A stretch of DNA of 64,000 nt from Aplysia californica. Taxonomy: Eukaryota; Mollusca; Gastropoda; Aplysiida; Aplysiidae. The DNA lies in the NCBI RefSeq assembly GCF_000002075.1, contig NW_004797350.1, positions 142,358 to 206,357 of the forward strand, read 5' to 3'. The first letter of the stretch is position 1. The number at the start of each line of letters is the position of its first letter. Shown piece after piece: positions 29,601-44,600 of this stretch. The notes beneath the pieces were generated by a model. It was not told where the DNA came from, did no database searches, and saw nothing but the letters and a program-made list of their open reading frames with translations. A program made the position numbers and the translations under genes.

Positions 29601-32600
29601 ATTCGTCAATACTCACAGGCAAAAGCCAGGTTGAACCGTCTGGCATCGGGACAGAACAACCACACTCCTCTGGCGTGACACACGTCTCTCCTTGTCTCAT
29701 GAGTCCATCACGGCACACACATCCTTCTTCTGGAGGCTCATCACACATGCCCGGCAATGACACTTCACCACAAGTAGGCTCACACGATGCATCAGAACGG
29801 TACACTTCATCGGCCGCACAGTTCAAAGCTTCAACAGAAAAAAGAGTTCCATTATTTCACAGAGGTGTGAGTCCTTGTCTTAGAATAAGAATGTCTTAAC
29901 AAATAGCACAATTGAATTATAAAATAGTGAACAATTACAGCAGCATGGAAGCTGGACGTAGTCATGAGTGGCTTATGGCAACAGCAAGAAGAATGTTATT
30001 TGGGGTGAACTAGTGAGTCACAGTCAGCTGATCTCGCCTGCCGTATCTCCACATCGGAAATAAAGAAGAATAAAAATGTAAGACATTCATGGTAGCCCAA
30101 GCAGTCGAAATCATATAAACAATAATAAATATAAGTATAGAGAAGCATGAAGAGAAGTAAAATTGTGTACATTTCTAATTCTGTGAATAATAAAATCCAA
30201 GCTCTTTCCGACTTTATATAAATTTTTGTGACATGTTGCGTTAAAAAATGTGATTATCATAAGATTTTTCCCTAAGCATTAGCAACAAAATAAAAGGTTG
30301 AGCACAGTACAAAACAATAGCTGTACATACGACAGAAGTTATCGCTTCTCCAGTCCAGAGGTACGCCCTTAGACAGACAAATCTGAGCAAAGCCCTTGAC
30401 CATGGCACACAAAGCCTCCTGAGGTTCAGGCTGGTAGCAGGTGTCAAAAATACAGTCATCATAGTGGCTGTCACGATCTACCCCAGGTACCTGTCACAAA
30501 GAAAAAAGAAGCTGCTAATAGAAGCAACCAAAACGGCACCCGTGACAAAACTTGTATAACTTACTAGAGGGGCTTTTACCTCTTTGATATGAAGCTTTTT
30601 GCATTACTTGGTATGTCAAGATGTGAAGAGGTGTGTAATTCAAGAGCATACAAAATGTATTCATACGGCATTGAGAGACTTATGTATTCTCATGGGGCCA
30701 AGATTAAAAAACTGCGAATCATCATAATTACTACTTTCCAGATCCAAAGACAATTCTGTCTGTTGAGTGTTACAACAAAACCAGAAGTATTTTGAAAGGC
30801 CAGTAGACAATATCATATCTAAGTTTTATAGCTCTTTTGCGGTTCCGAAATAACTGGTGGATTTGTGGATCTGTGTGTCTTAGCCATGTTAAAGGAATAC
30901 ACTTCACTCTCCATCTAAGAATATTTATGTATAAGACTGGGAATAATGCATAATAGAACAAAGTGCCAAGAAGAAACCAAATCTGTTTCCTTCCTAAATT
31001 TCATTCAGAAAGGAAAACTCTGAAAAACCTATAGTTTTTAAGTTTTGCTATAGCCAAAATATTAACTTTTTATCTACTGCAACCACTGTGCCGGTGAACC
31101 TCTGACAGCAGCTCGGGCACATTCCCTTACGACAACTTAGACATCAAAAATTACTTTTTGGCAATTGCTGAAAACAGATATCTTTTTTCGGGATTTCATT
31201 CATTAGGGACAGAATTATTAAAATGGGTTCCCTTGTTTATATTTAATGACCATTTAGGGGGCGTTTTTATCAATTTTAGATTTAGTACAAAAAACGGGTC
31301 CCAGCATTGTGGATTTACCATCCTCTGAGATATAGAGTCAACATACCTGTAATAGACTGCAATATTTTTGAAAAAAGAAATGAAACTACAACACTGCAGG
31401 TCAAATGCTTACAGAAAAGCAATCAGCCAAAGGACCAGCCTCATCCTTGAAAATGCCACACTTGTTAACAGAGGACAGTTCGTCTTCCATCTCTTCAGTG
31501 CAAATTGATATAGGAGCCACAGGCATAGTGCACCTGTCATTGGAAAATGTTAAAGTGGGTTATAGGGTACATGTTTGAGATACAGTTGGAGAGTTATAGC
31601 AAAAGATGAATAAACACTACAATGGTCAAATTTTATCCTGAAAATAGAAAAGAAAATAATAGAAACACTGAGAAGAAGTTGTAGCACACAAAGCCATAGG
31701 CCCCTACCAGCTATACAGCTCAAGATGAAAAATAGCATCTCCACACAGTGATGCTCACAATGAGAGATCAGATAGTCCAATAGGATTGACAAAGGGGAGC
31801 TTTTTACCTTGCTCTCCAAAGACACACTTGAAATAAAATTTAGAAGAACATCTTGTAAAAAAATAAGAGGGATAATGAATAACTTTTTAATAGGTACTAT
31901 TTTAACTTAAAACATAAAACCATTTTGCAAACTAGAAGTGTGCCCAACTAAAGAAAACTAGTTGCATTAGGATGCATGAAAAGTATATTGTTATGTAGAG
32001 AACAAACAAAATTGTGCTGTAGAAAATGGACTCTCTGGAGGAAGCAAAAGTTGGAGAAACAGTCTGAGACACAAAGTTATGGAAAAACAGGAGCTTGAGT
32101 AATGAGGTAGAGAAAGGCAGAAACAAAACGAATGCTGTTTTGTGTAGTTATTTGAAAAAACAGCATGTACGTACATACAGATTTACTGCATACAATGTCA
32201 GATACTTAAACAAAGCCATTCTGTTGCATTGGTGGTCTACAGGTAAGCTCTCGGACTCTCAACCATAAGGTTGTGGGTACAAATACCAACTGAGGCTTAA
32301 CACTGTGTCGTTTAGAAAAGCACCTAACACAAATTTTTCTCTCTTCATCGAGGTGGGAGTGGATACCCAGCTATGTACAGGGAAAGATCTGGTCAGTTTA
32401 TTAGTGTTTTAAAGCGTATAATCCACAGCTTGCACGGCATGCTTTCTGGGAAGCCAAGAACGTTTCTGAGAATTCTAGTGTCTGCTGGGATAACGATAGT
32501 AGTAAATCGTAGAGAGCAAGCTGTAGAACATAGACATGAGCTATATAAATGCAATTTTCAACATAATTTTAAAGTCAGCTTACGTTTCAATGGTAGCCTC

Positions 32601-35600
32601 TGGGTCTGGAACAGACCATTCTTGTGCAAGCGGCGTCAGGGCTCGGAGATCCCACTTGTTACGTTTCCTCGGCACACTCACTTCTGTCCCGTTCCTGAGT
32701 CGGAATGTCTTCAAGTTGTCACAGTCTCCGCACAGACCACACATCTTTCCTTTGAAGGCGGAGGGGGCGTGCACGGACAGCTTGTTCCCACTGAGGCTGA
32801 CAGCCAAGGCTAATCGAGGCGCTGTCAAGCTGAAGTACTTTCTTTTTACTGTGGCTTTGAACACACCTGGCTCCTCATATGTTGTTTGAGTTATTGTATT
32901 TCCGTTAAGCTGTGAAAACAAATTGTCAGCAAGCAGGTCAATAGTTTGAAACTAAGAAAGCAAAAGTTTTCGGGAGAAAGAAAATAAGGCTTTCATTTTT
33001 TTAAACAATCACGCCTACATTATATTACTCTACTTGCTTTTTTTGACATTTAGAATTTAAATTTGGACAAAATATGGTCTCAGAATAAAATGTTACAAGT
33101 AACCTCGAACAACTTTCATGAGACTCTAAAACTCTGAATCCAAAATAGAATATTCATTATTAAAATAAACTATAATAAGTATTACTAAGAAGCTCCATTG
33201 AGTTCCCCAAACTTTAAAAGAGAGGCAAAGAAAACCTCACACAGTTGCCACAGTTTTCTATCCACTACCAAAAAGTATAACAATAGTTTCTGCTCTGTCA
33301 CCTTGTAAGATATGGCACCAACATCAACTTTGAATTCCAAGTCCTCTTTCACTTTTGCACCATTCCTGACCACCGGCATATTTCTCAGGTGAACCTCCAC
33401 CTTATTGATGCAGGCGACAGATCTGCCACACTTCTTGTGTTTGGTGTACACGTCAAAGTTTGCAGACACAGCATCCTGGTCCTCATCACAAACACCGGAG
33501 AATTTATACCTGAAAAAATGTGGACCGGTGCAATGAAATCAGACCCATCGTCTAAACAGTGGGGGTCAAACAAACCGGCATTTTTCTGAGGTTTGGTCAA
33601 TTTTTTTTTCGAATTTTCTGAGGGTGGGGGGGGGGGGGGGTATTATCTTAGCTCGCACTTTCTATATCATTTTGAAAACGCATTTCTGCGTGGATGTTAC
33701 TGAAAAAATGTTGATTTAAGTCACAAAAAATTGTTAATTTCCAGTGTCCAAGAACACCTCAGGCTTTGGCTCCCGTTTTCTTGCTACTTTTACCTATCGG
33801 ACCAAGCGACGATCATTACTTTCAATTGCCGATATCCCAAATTCTATTTAAGATAGATGGGTATTTTTTTTCGACAAATGCAAGACAAATGAACAAGCTT
33901 TAAGATGATAGTAATAACTTTATATACCCAGATATTGGCCAGCGCCTGATTCGTCTGCGTCATGACACCAATACATAATACTGATCCAGTTGTTGTTGTT
34001 GCCTGATATCCACCCAGTACAGAAAATGTTATGTTTGAAATAGATCCTGAATTAAAAGAATGTTTTGTTTTTTTGGTTTGGTTACATTCTGCATCTGTTA
34101 TCAACACACATGTCCATCATACTCGTCTAGTTTCTTTCATGTGTATATAATAAGTAAGATATGTTGAAATGCTAAAATTCAACTTAAGAATTAAATCGTA
34201 ACACTAAACAGAATAACAAAACTTGTGAAATATACTTGTACCAACAATGGCAACAAAAAGTACAGTAAAACCCCAGTATAACATACTCCTTTTCGACCCA
34301 AACTTTTGAACATCATAGCTGAGATACGTATTAGCTCAAAATAGTAAATATACTAAAAGGAACTTAAAGCATCAGAAAGTGAATGTAGTACGTTTTAAGC
34401 CGTGTACGTTATATACTGCAATTTTACTGTACTTGCAATATCTTTGATGTGTCTTCCAAGTTCATAACTATGTCATGGTCAAAGATTACGTGCATTGAAC
34501 CCGTTTGTCGTTTTGTTTAAAAATTATCAAAATGACATTTTATAAGCAAGTACAACTGATTATGCCGTGTTTTTGCCAAATCAATAGACATCTAGTAAAA
34601 TGCCACTTACTTGCACTCTCCTTGAAAGTCAAATTTGTTTCCATTGTAATCAGTGAAATGAGGATCTCCTGAAGCATGACATTCTCCACAATAACCTGAA
34701 ACATTTGAAAAGGGAAAAACATTCACTTCACTGACTGTGACACACAAAAATGAGCTACACCTTTTCTCAACTATGTAGAAAGAGATTTTTGAGATATTGA
34801 TGTTTTAATTTGAACTATATAATTACAATGATTGCGTAGTGGTATTTCAATGTGCGTTGGTTTGTTAATGACCTACTGCAATTCTTTTTCTACGGATTAC
34901 TTAGCTATAATAGCATAATGTCACCAAAATCAAGAAAAAGTGCAACTTTTTTTTACAAGAGCAGCAGACAAGGTTGTTTGAGACCATATAAATGACTTGG
35001 GGGGGGGGCGCGCCTACTTGCATTTAGACATAATTTGATGTATTGCCACTAAGTTTGAGATTTACTTGAAACTATTGAACTGCAAAGGTTTTAGTAGTCA
35101 TATCAGTTTTTAAAAGCCAAAAATACCTCGGTCTGGTCCCTAAAAGTGGTGTATATACATAAGTGATGAAAAACATAACAAGTCTCACTATACAGGAAAA
35201 ATAGGCAGAGCAGTGCTTATTGAAAAATCGTCTTTATCTACATTGATCAACATACTTATGCAGGCCTGGTCCACTTTACTGTAAATCCCGCCATGTGGAC
35301 ACCTGCACACGTAGTGATTGCTCACTGGCTGGCAGATCTGTCCTCCATTGCACGCTGTCGCTCCAAGGGCAACTAACTCCTCACATTGGTTTTGGGCTAA
35401 AAAGGAGAGAGAATTACATAAAACCTTTTTAAAAACCAAGGTGGAATGAAGAATTCAAAAAGTTATTTTTAGGTGAGGTCTATTTTGGCTATTACAAAGC
35501 CAAGAGTGCCCATATTTGCTGTGGGACATCGTGTGTTATATGGGGATTTGAAATCAATAGTTCAAAAGGTATATTATGAATCGGTTGCTAAGGAAAAGGT

Positions 35601-38600
35601 GGCCATATTGGATTTTGTAAACCTTTTTCAATCCCAATTTATTCCCTTATTTATTAACTGGTTCACTTCTAACTTGGCATGCCAACAGTAAATATGTAGA
35701 TCTAAAATTTGGCTTGTTGAATTTTCGATATTTGCTTTGGTTTTTATTTTTATGACACTTACAATTGGGTTGTTGCAAAAAAAAAGTGAAAAAAAGAAAA
35801 TTCATGCTTTCTAAGCCAATTAATCAAAAACTACTCCATTAATCAAAAATTCAACAAGCTACAATTTAGAAATAAGTGTTGTTGGTATCCTGTGAAAGTT
35901 TCAAAGTAATTGAAAAAGAAACAGAGCGGGAAAATGGGATAATGTGTGAAAAAATAGAATTGTAAGAAAACAGCCGATAAATGTAAGAAAAGGCTGAAAA
36001 ACATGCGTTCGCAGAAAAAAACTGAGAACAAAACACAGCTTTAGGGTGTAGCACGGCTTACATACGTTTCTGGATATAGTTCAGGAAATGTCCATAATAT
36101 ACTATAATATGTAATAACCACAATGTGCATAATTTGACCTCAAAACACGATTTCTAGATGCCGCATCAGCCCCTAAATTTCTGCAGTAGGCCTACTGATA
36201 TAGGTGAAAAAAGAGAGACTGTTGCCAATTTGTTTGCAGCAGTGGGAACAAAACTAATATAAAAGTGTAGAAATCTACAAAGGAAATTTCATGAGAGCAC
36301 TGCAAGCATGAGTACACACAATACAACAGTCCAATACATAAAAAACAAAATAATCAGAACGCACCAATGGATACAAGGAATAACAATGTTCAAAGCACAA
36401 AAAGAACAGTACAGAGTACAGACCATTTTCATAAACACACAAAATAGTATTGTTTAATGGAAAAAAAACCCCACTAGAATACTTACAGTATGAGTACGTG
36501 GGCAGTTACAATTAAAAAATGATGAGACTGTATGGACACACTTTACAATTTTTTAGCTTAACTTTAAAATGGCAGGAAAAAAACATAGGGCTTTTAAATT
36601 CTAATTATAATAATACAGATAGGAAAAATCCCGAGAAATCTGTTAAACTCAATCCCCTCGTGGCCTAAACAAAGACAAAAAAATGTACTGCATTGGTCAT
36701 GATCTACAGAAACAATGAGACTGTATCAACACCAAATCTTAAGGTAGGCTGAAGAAAACAGCATTATTCCTCATTCATAAACAAAAACAACAACAGATGG
36801 GGAAACAGGGGGAAAATATAAAATCCATTCACCCCATGACCTGTTAAATAATAAAGCTTAAGAATTATACTAAATTCATCATGACCTACATTGCGGACAC
36901 AGAAACTGCACCTCCATGCTGCTGCAGTCCAGGCCTTGTCCACTGACACAGGAGATGTCCGACTTGGTGCAGGTGATGGTAGAACCTTCTTGGTTCAGAT
37001 TGGTCACCCACTGGCCTGTCCCTTCACTCTTAGCCCGACATTTGATATCTACAGGGTTGTCGCATATGTAATCCTGGAGTTTTAAGACAAATATTTAAAT
37101 AAAAACCCAAAAGTATTACATGTTTTCAGATTTGGTCACCCACTGGGTAGTTCCTTCACTTTAAGCTCGACGCTTGACATCTACAGGGTCATTGCATAAT
37201 AAATGTAATCCTGGAGTTTTAAGACGAACATTATCAATTTTAACAAGCCCAAAATTATTGCATGTTTTTAGAAATGGTCACCCACAGGGTAATCCCTTCA
37301 CTCAGCTTGATACTTGATCTCTACTCAACAGAGTCGCCGCATATGTAATCCAGGAGTTTTAAGACAAAAATTATTTATTTTTATTTTACCTGTTTTCAGA
37401 TTAATGAAGTTTGGTTTAAGAGGACTCTGTAGCGTGTCTGCTAAACATTTTCCTTTTTGGTATAGAGCAACGATGAATCGACTCACCTCAGCTCTCAACC
37501 TCTGCAGATTTTGCTTGATGTTAGACAGGGAGGATGGGCCAGGAACTGGGTACGGCGGAGTGAAGGTGGTGGGTAAAACGTTCTCTGTGATTGGTCAAAC
37601 AACAGGGTAAGTGTGAGCATACAATGAAATAATTACATAATAATATATCATTGACAAATAGAACATTAACAGTAAGCTGAATATGACACAATTTATATTA
37701 TACAGTTAATAATTATACTTGGCACCTCTAGGCTACATGAGCATGAAACAGCTAATCAATTTGTAACATGCCATGTCAGACCACGTTTGCCTCTTTTGCA
37801 ATCTCTCATTTTTAAATGATGATTATGATGTTTATCTTTTGAAAAGCCTAAGCCTGCTTTCACAGTGCATTTCAAAGTATCAACTGACAAGTGTGTTAGG
37901 AGGAAGATAACTTTAACTGACAAACTGAACCTTAAGACATAACATTAAATAAAGGTAAATTAGTAGAGCATGAGAAAAAAAATATTAAAACAAAATTAAC
38001 TCCGTTGATCACAAAAAAGAAAATGAATACCAGACAACTATGACATTTTATGTACGTGTACCTTGATATTCTACTTGTGACCGAATTTACTAACCTCTTT
38101 TAATCACAGATGGCTTCAGTTACAAGCACAAATAAGCATAGCATCCAACAATTACGTATACGTTTCTCCTCCTCCTCCTCCTCCTCCTCCTCCTCCTCCT
38201 CCTCCTTCTTCTTCTTCTTCTTCTTCTTCTTCTTCTTCTTCTTCTTCTTCTTCTTCTTCTTCTTCTTCTTCTTCTTCTTCTTCTTCTTCTTCTTCTTCTT
38301 CTTCGTCTTCTTCTTCTACTACTTTACGTCCCCCCCCCCCCCCCGTGATTTCTCAATGGTAATCGACGGCTGGTTCTTCAACCTGCAGTGCAACTGATTT
38401 TTCCATTTGTGATATATTTTCTTGCTTCGTATGGCCCCTTGCCACAGGCAGCACATTCTGATTTCAAAGGTAGCCGACTGTATGTTGTTTTCTTTATACT
38501 GACTAGAGTATTTTCAGTTTTGGTTCGAATGTTAAATTTTGTCTGGGCGACTGCCGAAGCCCACTCTTATCAATTTTACAACCACAAAGGGATCTTAAAG

Positions 38601-41600
38601 TGTGTGACTTGTACAAAGGATCTACAAGATTTTTCGCTCTTATCCAGGAAGGCTAGGTGTTAAATGTTACCTACCCTTAGATCAGGGGTGTGGCTGAAAG
38701 ACAGCAGTACGACAGAACCAGAACAGTAGAAAGATTCAAAATAAAGGGAAGAGGAACCCAGAGGAGTCCGGAGTTGGGATGGGAGTGGGGGGAGTAAGTG
38801 GAGCTGAAAGTAGGTGAAATAACAGGACTAGAGAGCAGGAAAGGAGGAAAAAGGAGAACATTTTAGAGAAGATAATGTTTCGTTTGTGTTTAGATTGGAG
38901 CCCGGGACCTATTGAATGAAAGGCGAACACCATACCTCTAGACCACAAGAGTATTTGACTTAGGCTAATCATAAATGAAAACATTCAAAACACTGTTTCC
39001 ATATTTGCACATAAAACTTCATAATTACCCTAATGCTTACCAGCCACAAAAAATCTACTGCATTAAACATTTACCTGGAGGACCACAAAGAGGAAAGAAG
39101 TGATCTCCACATCTGGCTGAGAACCACAGGCCATTCTTTCTGCTCATGATAAGACAGTGCCTTTCTTCCTTGCCTTTCTTGGGCTACAAGAGAAGCACAT
39201 AATCATTGGAATTCTATTACATTTTATGAATTGTCAGGAATTTAAGTTAATAATTGCTATGTGACAAAAAAGTTTGCATTTACCAAACTGAGTAGGAATC
39301 CATTCAAATTGGTCAAGAAATTTACAGTACTGAACATAATGCCAAATACCTGGATACCTGGAGGTGTCATCTCTGGCTCAGAGGTTGACAAAAACTAAAC
39401 ATGTGGTGCTTGCCGCTACGTCCAGGACGGTAGGACATGACATAGTTGATGAGTTAAAAGCTCATACAGATAACACTGTACCTGAGGTTCCTTCTTCCAA
39501 TTCTGAAATGTGAACACGCTACCATCAGACCATAGAAAAGACTGACTGTCTGCAATATAAGTAGCATCCAGCCAGCCGTCACCCCTGAAAATTAGATAGA
39601 ATAAACATTGTGTTACATATTTTATAATCACTGTATAAAAACGAAACATACTCAAAAAAACAAAAACAAAAACAAAAAACCCACAAAAAACCCACAGAGC
39701 AAAGTAAATCTGTGTTCCGAGACATAACCCACTCCCTCTTAACTGCATTTTTTGTAGGCCCTACCATTTTACATATATTATTAAAGAAGGTAAATTTGAA
39801 CAAGAAGCTTCAGACAAAATTACAAAACAAATAGAGGAGACAGAGGGAGACATGTTAATGATTGTATAAAGCCACCCTTTCTAAATTCTTGACCACATTA
39901 TCAAATTTTAAGGTACCGAATATGTGTGTATACATCATGCTTATGTACAATTAAAGGAACAGAAGATTCATTCACTTGAAGCGTAATCAAGAGTATGTGA
40001 AAAGAAATGTATGTCCTAAAACTGACATCTTTAAACTGCAACAAAACAATCTAAAGTCCTTTCTTGGTGAGACAAAATCCAAACACAACATGAAACTATT
40101 TTGTTATAGGTTTCATGCTTCTATATCAGGAACACAGTAGTTTATATTTACAATTTCCACTTTATAGAAATATTTAAAAGTGACTTTCATTAGTATCAAT
40201 TCAACTTGCTGAAATTCTGAACACTTTGTAGTAACATACATGTATTTTGGCTCAGTACTTCTTTCATTTTGAGAAAAAATATCATTTTCATTTCTAAAGC
40301 AGCTACAACCTAAATTGTTAACAAAGACTTTATATATATTATTATATATTCAATAATAATAATAATTGATTCAAAACAGCACATATGCTCTACAACACGT
40401 TCTATTTACTTTGCAAATATAATTACCCCAGCTGATCGTCAAAAACATTGTTGGCTTCCCTGGGAAACATACAGCATGTTCCATAATAATCTGAAGACAT
40501 GACACCACATACTGTTTTTCTAGATCCAAATCTCTGGGGGTGGCGGGGGGGGGGGGGGGGTTATAACCAGCAGAATAGTCATGAAAACCAGTTGGATGTT
40601 TGCAAAAATTTAGTTTGAAGAGTTGGGAATTGAAAAAAAAAAGAATTGATCATAAACTTAGCAAAACAATTTGATAACAAATATTATTATCTCATCTCCT
40701 TTGCCTTTTTACCTTTTAAGGACATTTACCTACATACCGGATTTCTCGACGAAGAATCTCCTTAGCCACATCAAGCTGACCTTGAGTGGTGATTTTAAGC
40801 AAAGGTCTTCCCAGTTCAGCACATATCTCAAGGGCAGCCTGCTGGTTGACTTTCTGAGGAACCCCCATAATGTCATTAGGATCTGCAGAGCAAAGAAAAA
40901 TTTATGTGACACTTCATGGAAAAGCAATAAAAGTATAATATTAATATCAGACAGAGAAGGATAATATTTAAAAGCAAGCTTGAAATGTACAACATGCACG
41001 AACAAGAACCAAATTTACTTTCAGTGCTAATGCAAGACTAGAGTTCATTTTTCAACTGAAAATACGGTGAATGATTGAAAATGTCTTACACTCTCATGGC
41101 GGCAATTTAGGTCGAGCAGGAGGTGGGCGGCTTTGAATCAACACAAACTGAATGTGATCCAACAACATCCCAAGAGAAAGACAGAGACAATGAATAACTC
41201 CCGTCTTTAGCGAACAACCGGTAGTGCTGGACACATCAAAGCAGAGGAACAAGAGATACCAATCTTCTACAAAATATGTTCCCTACTCTGAAATAGAACT
41301 CATGTCTCTTGCAAACAAGCTCGCCATCCCGATCTCTACATAACAGACCCTGGTTCTTTCACTTTGGGAGTAAAGAAACAAGTTTCCATTCTCACCTTTT
41401 CCATTTTATTTAACATCTCCACCCTGAATGCAAACACAAAACTATAAGACACTGACAATCAATAACTAAGAAAAATCGTTAATCTTCTGGCAAAGTACTT
41501 TCAAATGTTCGCTTTTCTAAGAATACTTTTAGGTCTTTAAATGTTACAGCTCTTTATCATTGTAAGAGGTGTCACAACTGATGACTATGGGCTGAAAGTC

Positions 41601-44600
41601 TACTTTGTATCACCATTATACCCTCCACAATAATAATAGCTGCAATATATCCGCAGAGGACAATATTTCTCCTGTGAAATAGGAGAATTTGAAGAATTAA
41701 AAGTTACGGTGATTTATGGTTTTTGCTTTGGCCGAAAACACTGATTCTGGCAGAAAAAATATTGCTACATTTTTGGACATTTAAAGGCTCCATTTCCTCT
41801 TGTAGATGTGTCCACATTGCAGCTGCTTCTCCCCTAATTTCTGCATCTTTTATTTGTGAAGCTTAATATGATTTTGTTGCACACTGTGACAGCTGCTCTC
41901 CAGCTGAGTTCGTCAGGAGCAATGCTCTCCTCTACCAAAGGATTTATGTTGAAGTCCTTCAAATACTTTTTCAGGGTGTCTGGAGGTGTGCGAAGGACTA
42001 AGAGGCGAACGGTTTGTGATCCAAAATCCAGTGTCCTTTTGTAACCAGAGTTTGGCCATAAGCGCACCCACAAATATGTACAATAAAATAATGTATTTTT
42101 CTTCTGACAAAAATTAATCAAAACATAGAAACACTTACCATAGGGCTTTTGGTTGTTGTTTTCTGGGGACCAAAGAAAATACAACAATGGAATGAACAAT
42201 TGAAAAAGACTACCCCTAAAAGCATCACTGGGTGCAAAAAATAAACAACCAATAGTGTCAACAAGATGAAACAGAAGTAATCGCCTAGTTCACTGCTATA
42301 CACCCTTTTACATTTCAGTCTCTTTAATGTCACTCTCTTTAATACCATTCTGCAGAAAAAAATAAATTATCTTTTTTATTGTCAAATTTCTCCAGCTCTT
42401 AATGTTCTTAGTGAATCAAAATGCAAGTTCAAAGTTTGCACTGCATGATTGCAGTTTTGATTTTTTAAAATCCAAATCTACTTATCGATTGAAAAATCAG
42501 CAATAATTGATATACCATCCTTGGAATAAAAAAATAATAGCCTCAAATATCTATTTATCCTCTCCTCCCACCATAAAAAACCTTTTCCAAACACATTTAG
42601 ATTAATTTAATGCATAATACATATTATTATTTACTATAAAGGTTTTTTTAAATTCTGTTGCCTTTATTAAATAAAGGATCAAGTTCAATTTTTATTCAAA
42701 AACACGTTTTTAGAGAACTCACAATCTCTTTGCGAACAAATTTAATCGTTTTAGCTTCCAAACATTTGAATAAGTGCTTAAATACTATTTTACTTTTGAT
42801 TCCCAATTAAAATCTCAAAGTAGCCATATTTCTCAAAACGAAAAACAACAATGCACACAAAATAATGTACCGTATTCACAGATAAAAGGTTGAGCTGTCT
42901 GACAGTCTGGATTCGAGTCAAGAATAAGCTGATCTTTGTCATTCAATAAGGCCTGGAAGCAGCCCAGATCATCAATCGATTCTTCATCAATCAGCCGAGG
43001 GGGATCCACTTGGTATGGAGTTTTGCCATTACGTTTTCCATAGCCAAGGACCTGCGTGTTTCCACCGACCCACATAGCTGGAAGAAATACAAATTATGTA
43101 ATAACACTTCTCAAGGGATCTTTTCCTTTTGCGTTCCCTTGCCTGCTTTATCTCAGGGGCTGTCAACTGCAGGTTCTTCAATCTGCAGTGCTTACATGGT
43201 CATAATATTATGTCCTGTAAAATTTCACACATATTCACAGTAATCTCCCCTCACTTATCTGCCTATTGATGTCAATGGAGCTGGAAATCCACCTCCTGAC
43301 TTTATTATTATAAGTTTAAGGCTTTACCATTAAAAAAAGTCGATATCACATTTATTCCTTAATAAATCTTGAGGACTATGGTAAAATGCTCTTTGAAAAG
43401 CTAATTTATACCTTTTATATTTGTTTGTACGACTGTCTTTTTAATTGGATCTCTCATTGGTTACCTGTAACTGCATCATGTTCTTTATGTGTACATTTAT
43501 TTTTCTTCCCTTAAATTCTATCACTTTTTTAAACCAATGAATTTGAACAGAGGAAGTAAAATTTAGTAGAAACAGATGTCAGCAGAGCTTCGATAAGAAT
43601 TTGTTAGTATTTTTACTGGATTTTGTTTTCAGTCTTTGTATCTTGGACAGAGTAATCAATCCTCAACTATCATTTCAAACAAGACTGACGATCAGTTCAC
43701 CCAAACTTATCCACGAACCTGGTACAGAAAGAGTTGTCCAATCTCGTTCTGTGGAGAAGGGAGAAGGAAAATAGGAATTGATGTCACCCATTAAATGTTT
43801 CAATTAATTTTTTTTACATTCACGTAAACATAATTTTGCATTTTCTTTTATGGCCATACAAAATACGTTATGTGTGATGATTAATTATTGACTGGACAAA
43901 ACTCATCATGTTGTACGACTTGGTAAACAGACCCACTCTCTGTCTCCTTATTGAGAAAATGTTAGAATTTCACTCACAGACAATGCACCTATGAGCACAT
44001 ACTGATCAAGAAAAATGTTTAATACTCATTATGAATGGGTTTCTATGTGTCAATGGCATAAGATGCAAAACAATGATGTGATATGTAAGAAAAAGCACAA
44101 GCACAAATGCCAATTAGAACAAAAATGTACACTTACGTAAGATGCTGTGAACAGAAAACACTGCTCTGCAGTTGCCAGTGACAATCACGTTTCTCCGATC
44201 ATCAGATAACCTGTAGTTTCCCAAGCATTCTTCCTCATTCTTTGACTTTGCTACCTTGATGGTTACACCCACCTCAGTTCTGGGTATGCGACATGTCTGG
44301 CCACTTCGGCACTTCACGCGTCTAATTCTTGCTATAGAGGAAAAGGGAAAGAATGATAAACATTATCGTAAAGCAACCTCATCACCTCTCTTCAGAAGAG
44401 TTCAAACAGAAACTGTTTGGCAGTTTAGGCTTTTAGTTTTGGCTATTTCAGAAAATTAAAGAACTATAAGCGTTTTAACAAAACCTATCAATACTCTTCA
44501 TTTTCAAGGTATTTCAGATTCTTTTAACCATGACAAAAAACAACAACATCAAACTAAGTCAAAACAGTCTTCCCTACTCTCTCGCAAAAACACTTTCGAT

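Noticed and set aside
37128-37400. Extra WxxW exons from the two upstream copies
   Set aside because: The copies contain frame damage and cover only half the exon.
38110-38397. Poly-Ser/poly-Phe frame
   Set aside because: It is a TCC/TTC microsatellite with no splice sites or domain.
41834-42199. A possible host exon between CTLD2 and CTLD3
   Set aside because: The translated sequence fits a LINE tail better, and the 24-nt exon at 42139 joins the neighbouring exons in phase without it.
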